A DNA stretch of 64,000 nucleotides from Paraburkholderia bannensis (lineage in GTDB: Bacteria > Pseudomonadota > Gammaproteobacteria > Burkholderiales > Burkholderiaceae), in assembly GCF_014200455.1 (NCBI RefSeq), contig NZ_JACHBW010000007.1, positions 124,001 to 188,000 of the forward strand, in the 5' to 3' direction. The position numbers and the translations under genes are program-made. Below the pieces are notes generated by a model that saw only the letters and a program-made list of their open reading frames with translations, did not search any database and was not told where the DNA came from. Numbering within the stretch: position 1 is the first letter of the stretch; the number at the start of each line of letters is the position of its first letter. This document shows positions 56,645 through 64,000 of the stretch, piece after piece.

Positions 56645-57829
56645 TCAGATTGCGGAGGTCGATCCGCTTACCGCAGTACGGCGACGCGCGCGCCGGTCGA
56701 GTTGCGCCGAGACAAACGTGAGGCCGAGCGCAGCCAGCGCCATCAGCAGGCCCACCCACGGCAGGGTCGTCAGCGCGGCGCCCGAGCCGATCGCCACGCC
56801 GCCGATCCACGCGCCGCCCGCGTTGCCCAGGTTGAACGCGCCCTGATTGAGCGTCGAGGCCAGATTGGGCGCTTCGCTCGCGCGGTTGACGATCAGCATC
56901 TGCAGCGGCGGCACGATCGCGAAGGCCAGGATGCCCCACACGAAGATGGTCGCGCTGGCCATCACCGGGTCGTGCATGGTCGCCGAGAACACCGCGAGCA
57001 CCACGCCGATCATTGCCAGGAACACCAGCAGCGAGCGCATCAGCTTCCAGTCCGCGAGCTTGCCGCCCAGCGTGCTGCCCACCGTCAGGCCGAGGCCGAA
57101 CAGCAGCAGCACGAAGGTGACTTCGTGCGGCGAGAAGCCGGAAACGTCTTCGAGGATCGGCGTGATGTAGGTGAACACCGAGAACAGGCTCGCCGACGCC
57201 AGCACGCTGATGCCCAGCACCATCAGCACCTGCGGATTCCTGAGCACGCTGAATTCGCGCACGAGGCTGGCTTTCTGCATTTCGATGTGCTTCGGCAGGC
57301 AGACCTGCAGCGCCAGCGCCGCCAGCAGGCCGATGCCGGTCACGGCCCAGAAGGTGGTGCGCCAGCCGGCGAGCTGGCCCAGCGCCGTGCCCAGCGGCAC
57401 GCCCAGCACGTTGGCGAGCGTGAGGCCCGTGAACATCAGCGCGATCGCCTGGGCGCGCCGGTTCGGGGCGACCAGTCCCGCCGCCACCACCGAGCCGATG
57501 CCGAAGAACGCTCCGTGGCAGAACGCCGTGACGATGCGCGCGGCCATCAGGATCGAATAATTGGGCGCGAGCGCGCACAGCAGGTTGCCGACGATGAAGA
57601 TGCCGATCAGGCGCATCAGCGCCGCCTTGCGCGGCACGTTGGCGATCGCGATGGCGACGATGGGCGCGCCGATCGTCACGCCCAGCGCGTAGGCCGAGAC
57701 CAGCATCCCCGCCGCCGGAATCGATACGCTGAGATCGCGCGCGACGTCGGGCAGCAGGCCCATGATGACGAATTCGGTGGTACCGATACCAAACGCGGCG
57801 ACGGCAAGGGCGAGCAGAGGCAGGGGCAT
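56645..57829 (-). CDS. MFS transporter, DHA1 family (sugar efflux/arabinose-polymer type)
   Basis: Inner-membrane protein of 394 residues with twelve helices. The opening PLPLLALAVAAFGIGTTEFVIMGLLPDVARDL is characteristic of the DHA1 group with AraJ, YdhP and SotB. The conserved loop motif after helix 4 is GLVAPNRRAQAIALM. The ATG at 57829 is preferred because it begins the first helix directly; the frame runs 45 codons upstream. The next gene on this strand is the YcaD-like MFS gene. Substrate unknown. Confidence 0.87.
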   Translation of the reverse strand: MPLPLLALAVAAFGIGTTEFVIMGLLPDVARDLSVSIPAAGMLVSAYALGVTIGAPIVAIAIANVPRKAALMRLIGIFIVGNLLCALAPNYSILMAARIVTAFCHGAFFGIGSVVAAGLVAPNRRAQAIALMFTGLTLANVLGVPLGTALGQLAGWRTTFWAVTGIGLLAALALQVCLPKHIEMQKASLVREFSVLRNPQVLMVLGISVLASASLFSVFTYITPILEDVSGFSPHEVTFVLLLFGLGLTVGSTLGGKLADWKLMRSLLVFLAMIGVVLAVFSATMHDPVMASATIFVWGILAFAIVPPLQMLIVNRASEAPNLASTLNQGAFNLGNAGGAWIGGVAIGSGAALTTLPWVGLLMALAALGLTFVSAQLDRRARRRTAVSGSTSAI

Positions 57830-58173
57830 GGCTGTGTGGCTGGCGTGATCGGACGTGATCGGGACTGATCCCGCAGGCGCAGAGGCCGGTTTGCGGGCCT
57901 TTGCCGGGATCGGGCAGGAGTCAAGCCGGGATTGTACTGAAATGCGCCGCGTCGCATGCGGCACCCTTTTCTTGCGTTCTTCTTACGCAACATCGTCGAT
58001 TGGCCGGTTGCCTTGACGATTTCTTCAGGTTACGTCCATGGTGCGCGGCGCGCCCGGGCCGCACCATGCGACGACGAACCCGCCCGCCGCCGTGTCAGCG
58101 CACCGGGCCGGTTTTCGTCCGCACCGCGCATGGCGGCCGCCTCGCATGCGCTTTCCTTTTCTGGAGCGATGAC
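57830..58173. other. Divergent gap between MFS gene and small secreted protein gene
   Basis: There are 344 bases without a gene that I can support. Both ends should contain promoters for divergent genes, but no convincing -10/-35 pair or operator was recognised. Confidence 0.5.
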
Positions 58174-58434
58174 ATGAACACGCTGAATACCGTACGCATC
58201 GCGGTGGCCTGCTCGGCCGCCCTGTTTGCCGGACTTGCCCTGGCCGATTCGCCCGCCGATCCGTCGCAGGGCGCGCCGTCGGCCTCGCAGGACGTGGGCG
58301 GCACGCCCATGACCCATAGCGCCTCGGGCGCACCGATGGCGCTCACGCACGCGCAGGTCTATCAGGATCTGCTGCGCTCGGAGCAGTCGGGTGAACGCGA
58401 TCGCCTGAACAAGGATATCTATCACGGCAACTAG
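58174..58434 (+). CDS. Small secreted protein, DUF4148-like
   Basis: An 86-residue protein with a Sec signal (NTLNTVRIAVACSAALFAGLALA, cleavage after ALA near residue 24) and a short mature part ending ALTHAQVYQDLLRSEQSGERDRLNKDIYHG. That segment resembles DUF4148-type periplasmic proteins common in Burkholderiaceae. GGAG lies 8 bases before the ATG. The function is unknown. It is convergent with the CadC-type regulator; a GGCCGGAC/GTCCGGCC hairpin (58465-58497) spans their junction. Confidence 0.7.
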   Translation: MNTLNTVRIAVACSAALFAGLALADSPADPSQGAPSASQDVGGTPMTHSASGAPMALTHAQVYQDLLRSEQSGERDRLNKDIYHGN

Positions 58435-58482
58435 GACGCTGCGCTCAAGCGCGCCCGATTGCAGGGCCGGACTGCACCGCTG

Positions 58483-60315
58483 CTATTGCGTCCGGCCTTC
58501 GCCAATCAACTGCTCGATTTTTCTCATCCGCCCGCGCGCTCGATAGGGCCCCAACCAGGGATTCATGCGCAACTCGCACAGACGCGAACTGCGTTCGGCC
58601 AGTGCAGCGTCCAGCCATTGGAACATCTCGTCGGGTTGCGCGAGCCGCGCGTAGATTTCGGCGATCAGTAGCGGCGAGGTGTACTGGCTGCGCCGTCTGG
58701 TCAGCAAATCGTCGCGATACCAGTGCAGCACCGCGTCGTAACCGCCCGCGTCCCATTGCGCGCGGATCGTCGCCGCGCGTGCGTGCAGGCCGCAGCGCAC
58801 CAGCGCCTCCACGGTCGCGTCGACGGCCTGTGCGTAGAGCCTTTTGACTTCGAAGGCCGTTGCGAGCACCTGATACGCAAGCGGCGAATAATCCATGTGG
58901 CCCGGCGAGAGATAGTCGCTCACCACTTCCTCGTGGCGTCCCGCGAGAATCATGCCGAACGCGCGCGAGCCCTGAAACGCCAACGGATCGATACGCTCGG
59001 CGCGCGCCATTTCCGCTTCGCCTTCGGCACGGCGGCCGGCCGTCAGCAGCAGACGCGCGTAAAGCCGGTGCGCTTCCGGGTAGCTTGGATTGCGCCGCAG
59101 CGCCTCCTTGAAGCCGGCTTCGGCGCGCACCCAGTCCCATTCGAAAAAGTAGCGCACGGCGGCGAGCGCATGGTGCGCTTCGGGCAGATCGGGGTCGAGT
59201 TCGAGCGCGCTGTGCGCGAGCGCGCGGGCGATCGGCCAGCCGTCGTCGGGGGCGAACATGCCGTGCACGACCGTCGCGCCGTAGTAGTTCGACAGACCCG
59301 CATAGCCCAGCGCGTAGTTGGGATCGTGTTCGAGCGCGGTTTCGAAGTAGCCGCGGCTGCGCGCGAAGTCCTCGCCGTCGACGCCGTGATGCGCGCAGAA
59401 CGCCGCATCGAAATGCACGCGCCGATACCAGAAGTAGCGTCCGCGCACATAGGCGTCGTGCGCGGCGGGATCGACGGGCAAACGCCGCGCGAGCATCGAG
59501 CGCTGCAGATCCGGCAGTGTCGCGGCAAGATCCTGCGCGAGCGCGGCAGCCGCTTCCTTGAGGATGTCGAGCGCGCCAGGCGAGACCGGCTCGTGCGCGC
59601 CGCTCCAGATCTGCACTTCGTCGGCGCAGCGGATCAGGCGCGTGAGGATGCGCGCGCGCGGGCCTTCGCGCGAGAGCGAGCCTTCGAGCACGTAGTCGAG
59701 CTTGAGTTCGCGGGCGATCTCGCCGATGCCTTTGGCGGTGTCGCGGTAACGCGCCGCCGTCGTGCGCGCGATCAGGCGCAGCGGCTGCGCGCCCAGTGCG
59801 CCGATCGTGCCGAGCGTGGCCGATATTTCATCGGCGAGGGCGCTGCACAGGTATTCCTGATTGCCGTCGCCGGTGAGGTTTGCAAACGGCAGCACCAGCA
59901 CACGCACGGCGCTGTGCGCGCCTGATGTGTCGAGGGCGTCGGCGGCATCGGCGGCGTTGGCGGCGTAGGTTGCGCCGGCGCTGGGCTGGCTGGCGAAATC
60001 CGTGCCGTCGAGCCGATAGCCTTTGCCCTTCACGGTCACCAGATGACGTGGCTGGAGCGGATCGTCGTCGAGCGCGATGCGGATCTTGCGGATCGCGGTA
60101 TTGATGCCGTTTTCGGTGTCGCGGTAGGGGTTGCCGCGCCACAGGCGCTCGACGATATCGGCGCGCGAGATCAGCTCGCCATGGCGCGAGGCGAGCAGGA
60201 TCAGCAGATCCATCGGCAGGCGTTCAAGCCGGACCTGCTCGCCGGCGCGGCGGAGCTGATAGCGCTCGACGTCGAGTTCGAAGTCCGCGAAGCGGATGAT
60301 TCGATCCGTCGGCAT
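58483..60315 (-). CDS. CadC/OmpR-type winged-helix regulator with TolB-like and TPR regions
   Basis: Cytoplasmic one-component regulator of 610 residues. A Trans_reg_C winged-helix domain at the N-terminus (FADFELDVERYQLRRAGEQVRLERLPMDLLILLASRHGELISRADIVERLW, with ENGINTAIRKIRIALDDD) is followed by an Ala-rich linker. Next come a TolB/FlgO-like segment (VLVLPFANLTGDGNQEYLCSALADEISATL, about 160-270) and several TPR-like repeats (about 330-560). No membrane helix is seen, unlike CadC itself. The ATG at 60315 is chosen. The target is unknown; genes next to it include a crotonase and MFS pumps. Confidence 0.86.
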   Translation of the reverse strand: MPTDRIIRFADFELDVERYQLRRAGEQVRLERLPMDLLILLASRHGELISRADIVERLWRGNPYRDTENGINTAIRKIRIALDDDPLQPRHLVTVKGKGYRLDGTDFASQPSAGATYAANAADAADALDTSGAHSAVRVLVLPFANLTGDGNQEYLCSALADEISATLGTIGALGAQPLRLIARTTAARYRDTAKGIGEIARELKLDYVLEGSLSREGPRARILTRLIRCADEVQIWSGAHEPVSPGALDILKEAAAALAQDLAATLPDLQRSMLARRLPVDPAAHDAYVRGRYFWYRRVHFDAAFCAHHGVDGEDFARSRGYFETALEHDPNYALGYAGLSNYYGATVVHGMFAPDDGWPIARALAHSALELDPDLPEAHHALAAVRYFFEWDWVRAEAGFKEALRRNPSYPEAHRLYARLLLTAGRRAEGEAEMARAERIDPLAFQGSRAFGMILAGRHEEVVSDYLSPGHMDYSPLAYQVLATAFEVKRLYAQAVDATVEALVRCGLHARAATIRAQWDAGGYDAVLHWYRDDLLTRRRSQYTSPLLIAEIYARLAQPDEMFQWLDAALAERSSRLCELRMNPWLGPYRARGRMRKIEQLIGEGRTQ

Positions 60316-60504
60316 GGGCGGTCCCCTGATACGGCACCATGGGTTGCGCGCGCGGCGCGGGCGAAGTTGGTCTTGCTGTCGAGACAGGGCTTGCGATGCG
60401 CAGCGTCGCATAGCCACGAGGGGGCTCGGATGCAAGCCTGTCAGATTCAATCTAGCGGCTCGCACTGCCACGTGCAAGCTTCGATCACACTCAATCGCGC
60501 AAGC

Positions 60505-61344
60505 TCAATCGTCGATGGCCTCCCCGTGCCGTCCCGCGCCCGCTGCGAAGCGCGCGGCCAAGGCCAGGCCTTCGTCCATCACCGCGCGATAACCCCCGGC
60601 GCCTTCGCGACGCAGCGCTTCGCCCAGATCGGCAAGCGCGCTGTTTTCAAACGCCGAACGGCGGTCCGCAAGGAGCGCCGCCTGCGGAAAAGCGGCCAGC
60701 TGCATGGCCAGCGCTTCGGCTTCGGCGCGCGCGGCGCCCGGCGCGACGACGCGGTTCGCAAGCCCAAAGGCCAATGCCTCCTGCGCGTGCACGGCGCGAC
60801 CCGTGAGGATCAAATCGAGCGCGCGTGACAGGCCGATCAGGCGCGGCAGACGCACGCTGCCGCCATCGATCAGCGGCACGCCCACGCGGCGGCAAAACAC
60901 GCCCAAGACCGCGTTGTGTTCGATCACGCGCAGATCGCAAAACAAGGCGAGTTCCAGCCCGCCCGCGACGGCGTATCCTGCAATGGCGGCGATGACGGGC
61001 TTGCTCAGCACCATGCGCGTCGGGCCAAGCGGCCCTGGCCCGCTGCCATCGGCGTGGACTTCGTTGCGGCGCGCGTCGTCGTTGAGCGCGCCCAGATCGG
61101 CGCCCGAGCAGAAGGTGCCGCCCGCGCCGAACAGCACGCCCGCGCGCCACTGCGGATTCGATTCGAAACGTGCGAAGGCGGCGCGGAGCGAATCCGCGAC
61201 GGCGCGGTCAATCGCATTGCGTTGGGCAGGGCGATCGAGCACGATGGTGGCAATCGTCGCGTCGGGGCCGCACGATTCGATGCGCACGTGAGCGCCGAAT
61301 GTATCGATACGCGTGTCGTTGTCGTTGCCGTTGCGGGTGTCCAT
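60505..61344 (-). CDS. Enoyl-CoA hydratase/isomerase (crotonase) family protein with altered active site
   Basis: A 279-residue crotonase-fold protein. The oxyanion-hole segments are present (AGGTFCSGADLGAL and VIAAIAGYAVAGGLELALFCDLRV). The position of the first catalytic Glu of enoyl-CoA hydratase (in FGxPE) reads LGVFC, so it is Cys, and the second (LAxE) reads ALD. It belongs to the subgroup with FCRRxGVPLIDGG. Hydratase activity is therefore doubtful; another acyl-CoA reaction is possible. It stands alone and is divergent from the FiwA-like gene. Confidence 0.85.
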   Translation of the reverse strand: MDTRNGNDNDTRIDTFGAHVRIESCGPDATIATIVLDRPAQRNAIDRAVADSLRAAFARFESNPQWRAGVLFGAGGTFCSGADLGALNDDARRNEVHADGSGPGPLGPTRMVLSKPVIAAIAGYAVAGGLELALFCDLRVIEHNAVLGVFCRRVGVPLIDGGSVRLPRLIGLSRALDLILTGRAVHAQEALAFGLANRVVAPGAARAEAEALAMQLAAFPQAALLADRRSAFENSALADLGEALRREGAGGYRAVMDEGLALAARFAAGAGRHGEAIDD

Positions 61345-61462
61345 TGGCGGCTTCCCTGATGAACCCACACGGCGCCCATTCACGCGGCATAGGTCACGAA
61401 ATAGTCACGAATCCCTCGTAGCTTAGGTCGCTTTTCCTCACTGCGAGAGTCGCCTTACCTGC

Positions 61463-62077
61463 ATGCCGAAGACGTCCATGCCCACGTTCCACGAGATGCC
61501 TTCGATACCATCGCCGCCGTCATTGCCGCCGTCATTGCCGCCGTCATTGCCGCCGTTCTCGTCGTCGCCCTCGGCATCGACATCACAGGCCGCCAGCGGC
61601 CCGGTCTGGGTCGTGCCCTTGCCGGCCCATCAGGCCTACGACCATGTGCGCTTCAAGCGTGTCTTCACGACCGATGGCACGCGCCACGTCGTAGTGCTGG
61701 TCGATCTCCACAAACTGTTGCTCTGCGCCGACCGCGACGACACCGATTATGTGCTCAAGCCCGTCGATGACTGGCACGTGGGCAAAGTGCGCGGCATCCG
61801 CGAGTTTCTCGATCCCGGCAACGAGCGCGTACCGCAAATGCCCTATGTGACGATCTCGAAGCGGCGCGCGAGCGGTCTGGCCGGCTGGCTTGGCGTGGCG
61901 CATGTGGGCGTGGTGGCGTTTCGCAATGGCCAGCATCGCGCGCGCTATCTGGCGTGGGCGGGGGCGGTCTGGCTGCCGGTGGAAGTGCATGAGCGCGAAG
62001 CGCCGTTGCTGCGCGAGTTCTGCGGCGCGGCGGGCGAGGACGACGAACAGCGCGAAGCCGTGCAGCATTCGCGCTGA
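61463..62077 (+). CDS. Plasmid fertility inhibition factor (FiwA)-like protein with Pro-rich N-terminus
   Basis: A 204-residue protein. After a low-complexity N-terminus (S/P/L repeats to about residue 45), the rest (VWVVPLPAHQAYDHVRFKRVFTTDG ... VGVVAFRNGQHRARYLAWAGAVWLPVEVHEREAPLLREFCG) resembles, from memory, proteins annotated as plasmid fertility inhibition factor in Burkholderia. The match is by pattern and not verified. On a chromosome its role would be unclear. The Pro-rich part is encoded by 12-bp tandem repeats. No clear ribosome site was seen; the ATG at 61478 is an alternative start. Confidence 0.5.
   Translation: MPKTSMPTFHEMPSIPSPPSLPPSLPPSLPPFSSSPSASTSQAASGPVWVVPLPAHQAYDHVRFKRVFTTDGTRHVVVLVDLHKLLLCADRDDTDYVLKPVDDWHVGKVRGIREFLDPGNERVPQMPYVTISKRRASGLAGWLGVAHVGVVAFRNGQHRARYLAWAGAVWLPVEVHEREAPLLREFCGAAGEDDEQREAVQHSR
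61513..61560 (+). repeat. 12-bp tandem repeat inside the FiwA-like gene
   Basis: About 3.7 copies of GCCGCCGTCATT run in frame and encode repeated Leu-Pro-Pro-Ser. Such a repeat can change copy number by slippage in steps of four residues without shifting the frame. Confidence 0.85.
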
Positions 62078-62109
62078 ACGTTGAATCACGACCGATGCAG
62101 AAATGGAGG

Positions 62110-62127
62110 AGGGCGCGCGAGCGCCCT
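62110..62127. terminator. Hairpin between FiwA-like gene and LysR gene
   Basis: AGGGCGC (62110-62116), loop GCGA, GCGCCCT (62121-62127) between convergent genes. There is only a short T tract, so termination strength is uncertain. Confidence 0.5.
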
Positions 62128-62150
62128 TCGATGTCCTGCCGCTTTTCGTT

Positions 62151-63119
62151 CTAACCGTTCATCAACACGTGGGCGTCGACCGCGTGCGCCGCGCGTGGCG
62201 CGTGCAGCGGTTTTTCTTCGCAGGCCTGCTGAAAATGCTCGACGGTGTAGTCGACGAAGCGCAGCGTCTTGGCGGGCAGATACTGGCGGCGCGGATAGAC
62301 GATGACCATGCTCGCCTGCGCGTCTTCGATCTCGTATTCCGGCAGCAGGCGCACGAGCGTGCCCGCCGCGACATCGTCGGCGACCAGCGGCGCGGGCACG
62401 ATCGCCACGCCCATGCCCGCGAGCGCGGCAAGCCGCACCATCAGCATGTTGTTGACCGCGTAGCCGGGCTGCAGCGTGACCTGTTGCGCGCTTTCCCCCG
62501 GCCGCGCGAACAGCCAGCTCACACTGCGCTCTTCAGGCGGCAACGTGACGGCGGCGTGTAGTTCCAGTTCTTCGGGCGTGAGCGGTTCGCCATGCTCGGC
62601 GAGCCACGCGGGGGACGCGCACGGCACGAACGACGTGGTGCCCAGCGCGTGTTCGACAAACTCGGCGCCGCGCGTGGCGCAGGCCGCGACGATGCCCACG
62701 TCGAAGCCGTCTTCGAGCATTTCGGTGGGCTTCTCAGCCAGCGTGAGGCGCACGTTCACGCGCGGATAAAGCCGGCGAAAGCCGTCGATCAGCGGCGTGA
62801 GCGTGGCGAGCGACAGCGCGCCCGCAGCCATCACGCGCAGCGTGCCGCTCGGTTCGCGCTCGGTGAGCGCGAGCGAGTCTTCCAGATGATCGAGTTCTTC
62901 GAGCACGCTCTTGCAGCCTTCGAGGTAGCGCAGGCCTGCTTCGGTCAGCGAAAGATTGCGCGTGGTGCGGTTGATCAGGCGCGTATGCAGATGCGCCTCG
63001 AGCATCGCGATCGAACGGGTGACGAGCGCATTCGAGACATCGAGCTGCTGGGCGGCGCGGCGAAAGCTCTGCGATTCCGCAACCCTGACGAAGACGCGCA
63101 TGGCGTGTATCTGGTTCAT
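62151..63119 (-). CDS. LysR family transcriptional regulator
   Basis: A 322-residue DNA-binding regulator. It has an N-terminal winged helix (MNQIHAMRVFVRVAESQSFRRAAQQLDVSNALVTRSIAMLEAHLHTRLINRTTRNLSLTEAG) and a periplasmic-binding-protein-like effector domain. The ATG at 63119 has GAGG 8 bases upstream. The frame extends 22 codons further without support. LysR proteins often regulate the divergent neighbour, here the AspT-like transporter about 600 bases away. The target and effector are not shown by sequence. Confidence 0.93.
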   Translation of the reverse strand: MNQIHAMRVFVRVAESQSFRRAAQQLDVSNALVTRSIAMLEAHLHTRLINRTTRNLSLTEAGLRYLEGCKSVLEELDHLEDSLALTEREPSGTLRVMAAGALSLATLTPLIDGFRRLYPRVNVRLTLAEKPTEMLEDGFDVGIVAACATRGAEFVEHALGTTSFVPCASPAWLAEHGEPLTPEELELHAAVTLPPEERSVSWLFARPGESAQQVTLQPGYAVNNMLMVRLAALAGMGVAIVPAPLVADDVAAGTLVRLLPEYEIEDAQASMVIVYPRRQYLPAKTLRFVDYTVEHFQQACEEKPLHAPRAAHAVDAHVLMNG

Positions 63120-63717
63120 CGAATTCGCCTCGTATGCTGTTGCATGTGCCGGTTGAATGGGCATTACATGGGCTTTGGGCGGCAAAAACCGGCTATCCGA
63201 TGTAACGCAGCTTCCTGATGAGCGAACAGCGATCGTGCACGAAAATAATATTGACAGTCGTTGGGAATTACAATATTTATCTTAAGCGATAGAGTTGTTT
63301 CACGTTTGTTTAAAGAATGCATGTGCGCTTTATGTGACAGTCGAAAGAGGCGCTTTCTCGCGCTATGCCATGCTTGTGGGCTGCTTTGAAATCCTGTCAA
63401 TTGCACCTTGAATCGCTCGCCTGACAGGCGCACAAAGCACGACCGGTCAGTTTGCACACTGTCGCGACAGCGTTTTCCGTAGTCTGCTATTTTGTCCGGC
63501 GTAATACGTTTGTTTTCAATCCTTTGTCGAGTGCCGTGTGAATTCGGTGTACAGATTCGATTCACACTTTTGGCAAATACGGTAGATAAAGACGGTTTTG
63601 AGCTTTATTGCGCGCTGCGCCAATTATCGGCGAAGCGAAGGCATAAAGAGGCGCATGCCCTGTGCATAGCTATTAAGCGAATCTGGCAAAACGAAAACGT
63701 AAATCGGCAGACCTGAC
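63120..63717. other. Long AT-rich divergent intergenic region
   Basis: The 598 bases between the LysR gene and the transporter are clearly lower in GC than the rest of the window. Both strands have short open frames, but these look like chance. A -35/-10 candidate lies at 63251-63279, and a perfect palindrome CTGTCGCGACAG at 63459-63470. I cannot identify a gene or structured RNA. Confidence 0.6.
63251..63279 (+). promoter_or_regulatory. Candidate promoter upstream of the AspT-like gene
   Basis: A perfect -35 TTGACA (63251-63256), a 17-base spacer and TATTTA (63274-63279, weak -10). It would give a 5' leader of more than 400 bases for the transporter, or drive a separate small RNA. Confidence 0.35.
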
Positions 63718-64000
63718 ATGATCGTGGAATTGCTGAAGTCTCAGCCCGAGATTGCGCTGTTCATGAGTCTTGCACTCGGTTATCTGATTGGTTCAATTCG
63801 TTTCGGCCCGATATCGCTGGGCGGCGTATGCGGCACCTTGATCGTTGCGCTGCTGCTCGGCCAGACCGGCGCACGGCTCGCGCCCGATCTCAAGAACGTG
63901 GCGTTCGCGCTCTTCATCTTTGCGCTCGGCTTTACGGGCGGTCCGCAGTTTTTCGCCAATGTGGGACGCGGCTGGCGTTACGGCCTGCTGTCGATCGTCG
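63718..64000 (+). CDS. AspT/YidE/YbjL-type transporter, 3' end missing
   Basis: The start of a membrane transporter (94 codons visible, cut by the window end). The N-terminus, LLKSQPEIALFMSLALGYLIGSIRFGPISLGGVCGTLIVALLLGQTG, is followed by DLKNVAFALFIFALGFTGGPQFF, the duplicated domain typical of the AAE family (aspartate:alanine exchanger AspT, YidE, YbjL). Helices are visible in this part. The substrate cannot be judged from the fragment; AspT exchanges aspartate for alanine. No strong ribosome site lies before the ATG at 63718. Confidence 0.88.
   Translation, partial: MIVELLKSQPEIALFMSLALGYLIGSIRFGPISLGGVCGTLIVALLLGQTGARLAPDLKNVAFALFIFALGFTGGPQFFANVGRGWRYGLLSIV

Noticed and set aside
63492..63716. 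A 74-codon frame before the AspT-like gene
   Set aside because: It has no ribosome site, no domain and codon use unlike the neighbours, so it was left as intergenic.

Overview
The window reads as a chromosomal segment of a high-GC beta-proteobacterium of the Burkholderiaceae, most likely Paraburkholderia or a close Burkholderia relative. The basis is gene content and order: recN-nadK-hrcA-hemH-hslR-grpE-dnaK-dnaJ; hda, a HAD gene, pcnB, folK, dgk and panB in series; the kynBUA operon with a divergent Lrp-type regulator; hmgA-fahA; and strong G/C-ending codon bias. The assignment is from memory of these families and layouts, not from a search. No rRNA, tRNA, CRISPR array, prophage or intact insertion sequence was seen.

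Layout. 1-6802: 3' part of glnE, then a three-gene periplasmic dehydrogenase operon (Tat-exported small subunit, FAD-dependent GMC subunit with a Cys cluster, tri-haem cytochrome c). 6891-19291: stress and housekeeping block with recN and nadK (minus), hrcA, hemH, hslR, grpE, dnaK, dnaJ and a pabB-pabC fusion (plus). grpE and dnaK each carry a sigma-32-like promoter. 19374-26376: minus-strand run panB, dgk, folK, pcnB, HAD phosphatase, hda with a very long acidic tail, and an AI-2E family permease. 26618-31362: purM, then kynA, kynU and kynB facing kynR (tryptophan to anthranilate). 31421-42473: flavin reductase, msrA, DUF72, cfa, pdxH, tcdA, cnoX, pirin, an EamA exporter, amiC and tsaE. 42491-50991: queG, an alkyltransferase, xerD, ybaK, plsY, an amino-acid-type chemoreceptor, yajQ and murB. 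51063-54884: a degenerate EAL gene and the homogentisate operon hmgA-fahA. 55429-64000: two MFS transporters, a small secreted protein, a CadC-type regulator with TPRs, a crotonase, a FiwA-like protein, a LysR regulator and the start of an AspT/YidE-type transporter.

Most genes are ordinary core or conserved accessory genes. The most unusual DNA is a 518-bp nested inverted repeat (54902-55419) between the convergent fahA and MFS genes. It has about 108-bp outer arms, a 25-bp inner pair and a perfect 34-bp palindrome. The 3' ends of both flanking genes abandon the C-ending codon preference of the rest of the window. Other points of interest are the structured leader in front of grpE, the roughly 200-residue tail on Hda, a catalytically degenerate EAL domain, and three genes (hrcA, queG, ybaK) whose -10-like boxes sit so close to the start codon that their mRNAs may be leaderless.

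Convergent gene pairs are separated by clean bidirectional terminators (after pabBC, purM, kynR and tcdA). Several operons use 4-base ATGA or GTGA overlaps (folK/dgk, HAD/pcnB, hmgA/fahA), which suggests translational coupling.
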